NCBI GenBank assembly: GCA_023079485.1
Contig: CM041090.1
Location: 9,112,519 to 9,176,518, forward strand
Origin: Archilochus colubris
Lineage: Eukaryota > Chordata > Aves > Apodiformes > Trochilidae
Direction of reading: 5' to 3'
DNA: 64,000 bases
Shown one piece after another: positions 63,381-64,000 of the stretch; the stretch's first letter is position 1, and the number at the start of each line of letters is the position of its first letter. The translations under genes and the position numbers were made by a program. The notes beneath the pieces are model-generated. The model ran no database searches. It was not told where the DNA came from and was given only the letters and a program-made list of their open reading frames with translations.

Positions 63381-63888
63381 CGATGGAGGACTTCATGGAA
63401 TGTTCTCTTTTGGGCCCCTCACCACATGAAGGTCATTGAGGTGCTGGACATTGTCCACAGAGGGGCAATGAAGCTGGAGAAAGGTCTGGAGAACAAATCT
63501 GATGAGAAGTGCCTGAGGGAACTGGGGCTGTGAAGCCTGGAGAAAAGGAGGCTGAGGGAAGACCTTACCACTCTCAGCAACTTCCTTTCAGGCAGCTGTA
63601 GCAAGGTGGGGTTTGATCTCCTAAGTAACTTGTGACAGAACAAGAGAAAATGGTTTGTACCAGGGGAGGTTTATACTGGATACTAGGAGAAATTTCTTTA
63701 CCAAAAGGGTTGTCAGGCACTAGAATACACTGCCTAGGGATGTGGTTGTGTCACTATCCCTGGAGAGGTTTAAAAGGTGTGTAGATGCAATGCTTAGGGA
63801 CATGGTTTAGTGGTAGACTTGGCAGTGCTGGGGTAACAGTTGGACTTGGTGATGTTACAGGTCTTATCCAACTAAAATAATTCTATGA
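63381..63888 (+). mobile_element. Old CR1 LINE 3'-end copy
   Basis: Starts before FWAPHHMKVIEVLDIVHRGA (frame 63300-63533) and continues past an in-frame TGA (63531-63533) at the [10 protein letters not shown] position. Later words GGTTTATACTGGATACTAGG, ATTTCTTTACC and TATCCCTGGAGAGGTTTAAA follow ORF2. The 3' UTR has GACATGGTTTAGTGG, a subfamily-diagnostic phrase not seen in the young copies here, and the tail is one decayed ATTCTATGA unit. It carries many substitutions and frameshifts. Confidence 0.92.
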
Positions 63889-64000
63889 CCCTAAAAGAAG
63901 TACCTTACTGTTAATGTACACTCATACATGTCCTTGCCAGTCCAGTTTCTGCTGATTAAATTTTATGCCTTTGAGCCCAGAAATGATTTATTAATACTGG

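Overview
The window reads as non-coding nuclear DNA from a bird. The main evidence is a dozen pieces of CR1 non-LTR retrotransposons. They are 5'-truncated, carry the C-terminal part of the CR1 reverse-transcriptase ORF, and the better-preserved ones end in the short ATTCTATG-type repeat typical of CR1 3' ends. Other supporting signs are general AT-richness, a solo retroviral LTR, many AAAC/GTTT-rich low-complexity tracts and no compact gene arrangement. I cannot name the species. The young CR1 copies and the LTR type fit a neoavian bird, but that is an inference.

Layout. 1-8 kb: a possible decayed endogenous-retrovirus (ERV) piece at the left edge, a complete solo LTR with a perfect 6-bp target duplication (1421-1758), a 98-99% identical 100-bp tandem duplication (4751-4957), and a small palindromic relic repeat (7113-7175). 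8-9.4 kb: three CR1 pieces in the same orientation. 9.4-24.6 kb: apparently unique sequence with a tRNA-derived, MIR-like SINE relic at 13441-13521. 24.6-25.6 kb: an old, internally deleted CR1. 25.6-35.2 kb: unique sequence with a CAA-rich tract and an 18-base poly(A) run. 35.2-39 kb: a CR1 cluster, including one CR1 nested inside another in opposite orientation. 39-47 kb: unique DNA, GTTT/CAAA tracts, a G-free C/A tract and a second, truncated LTR of the same family as the first. 47-64 kb: four more CR1 copies, the best preserved at 61567-62206, plus a (CT)n tract.

I found no protein-coding host gene, tRNA, rRNA, CRISPR array or operon. The longest open frames outside CR1 are about 100-135 codons, scattered on both strands, resemble no family I know, and are what 64 kb of random AT-rich sequence should give. 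The window is most simply a gene desert or the interior of a very long intron. Exons too short to see by eye, lncRNAs and conserved regulatory elements cannot be excluded without transcript or alignment data.

The mobile elements do not work together as a system; they are independent insertions of different ages. I did not find a previously undescribed biological system. The most useful leads are the solo LTR with its exact target duplication, the MIR-like relic, the palindromic relic repeat, the G-free tract beside the second LTR, the nested CR1 pair, and the strong orientation bias of the CR1 copies (11 of 12 on the + strand).
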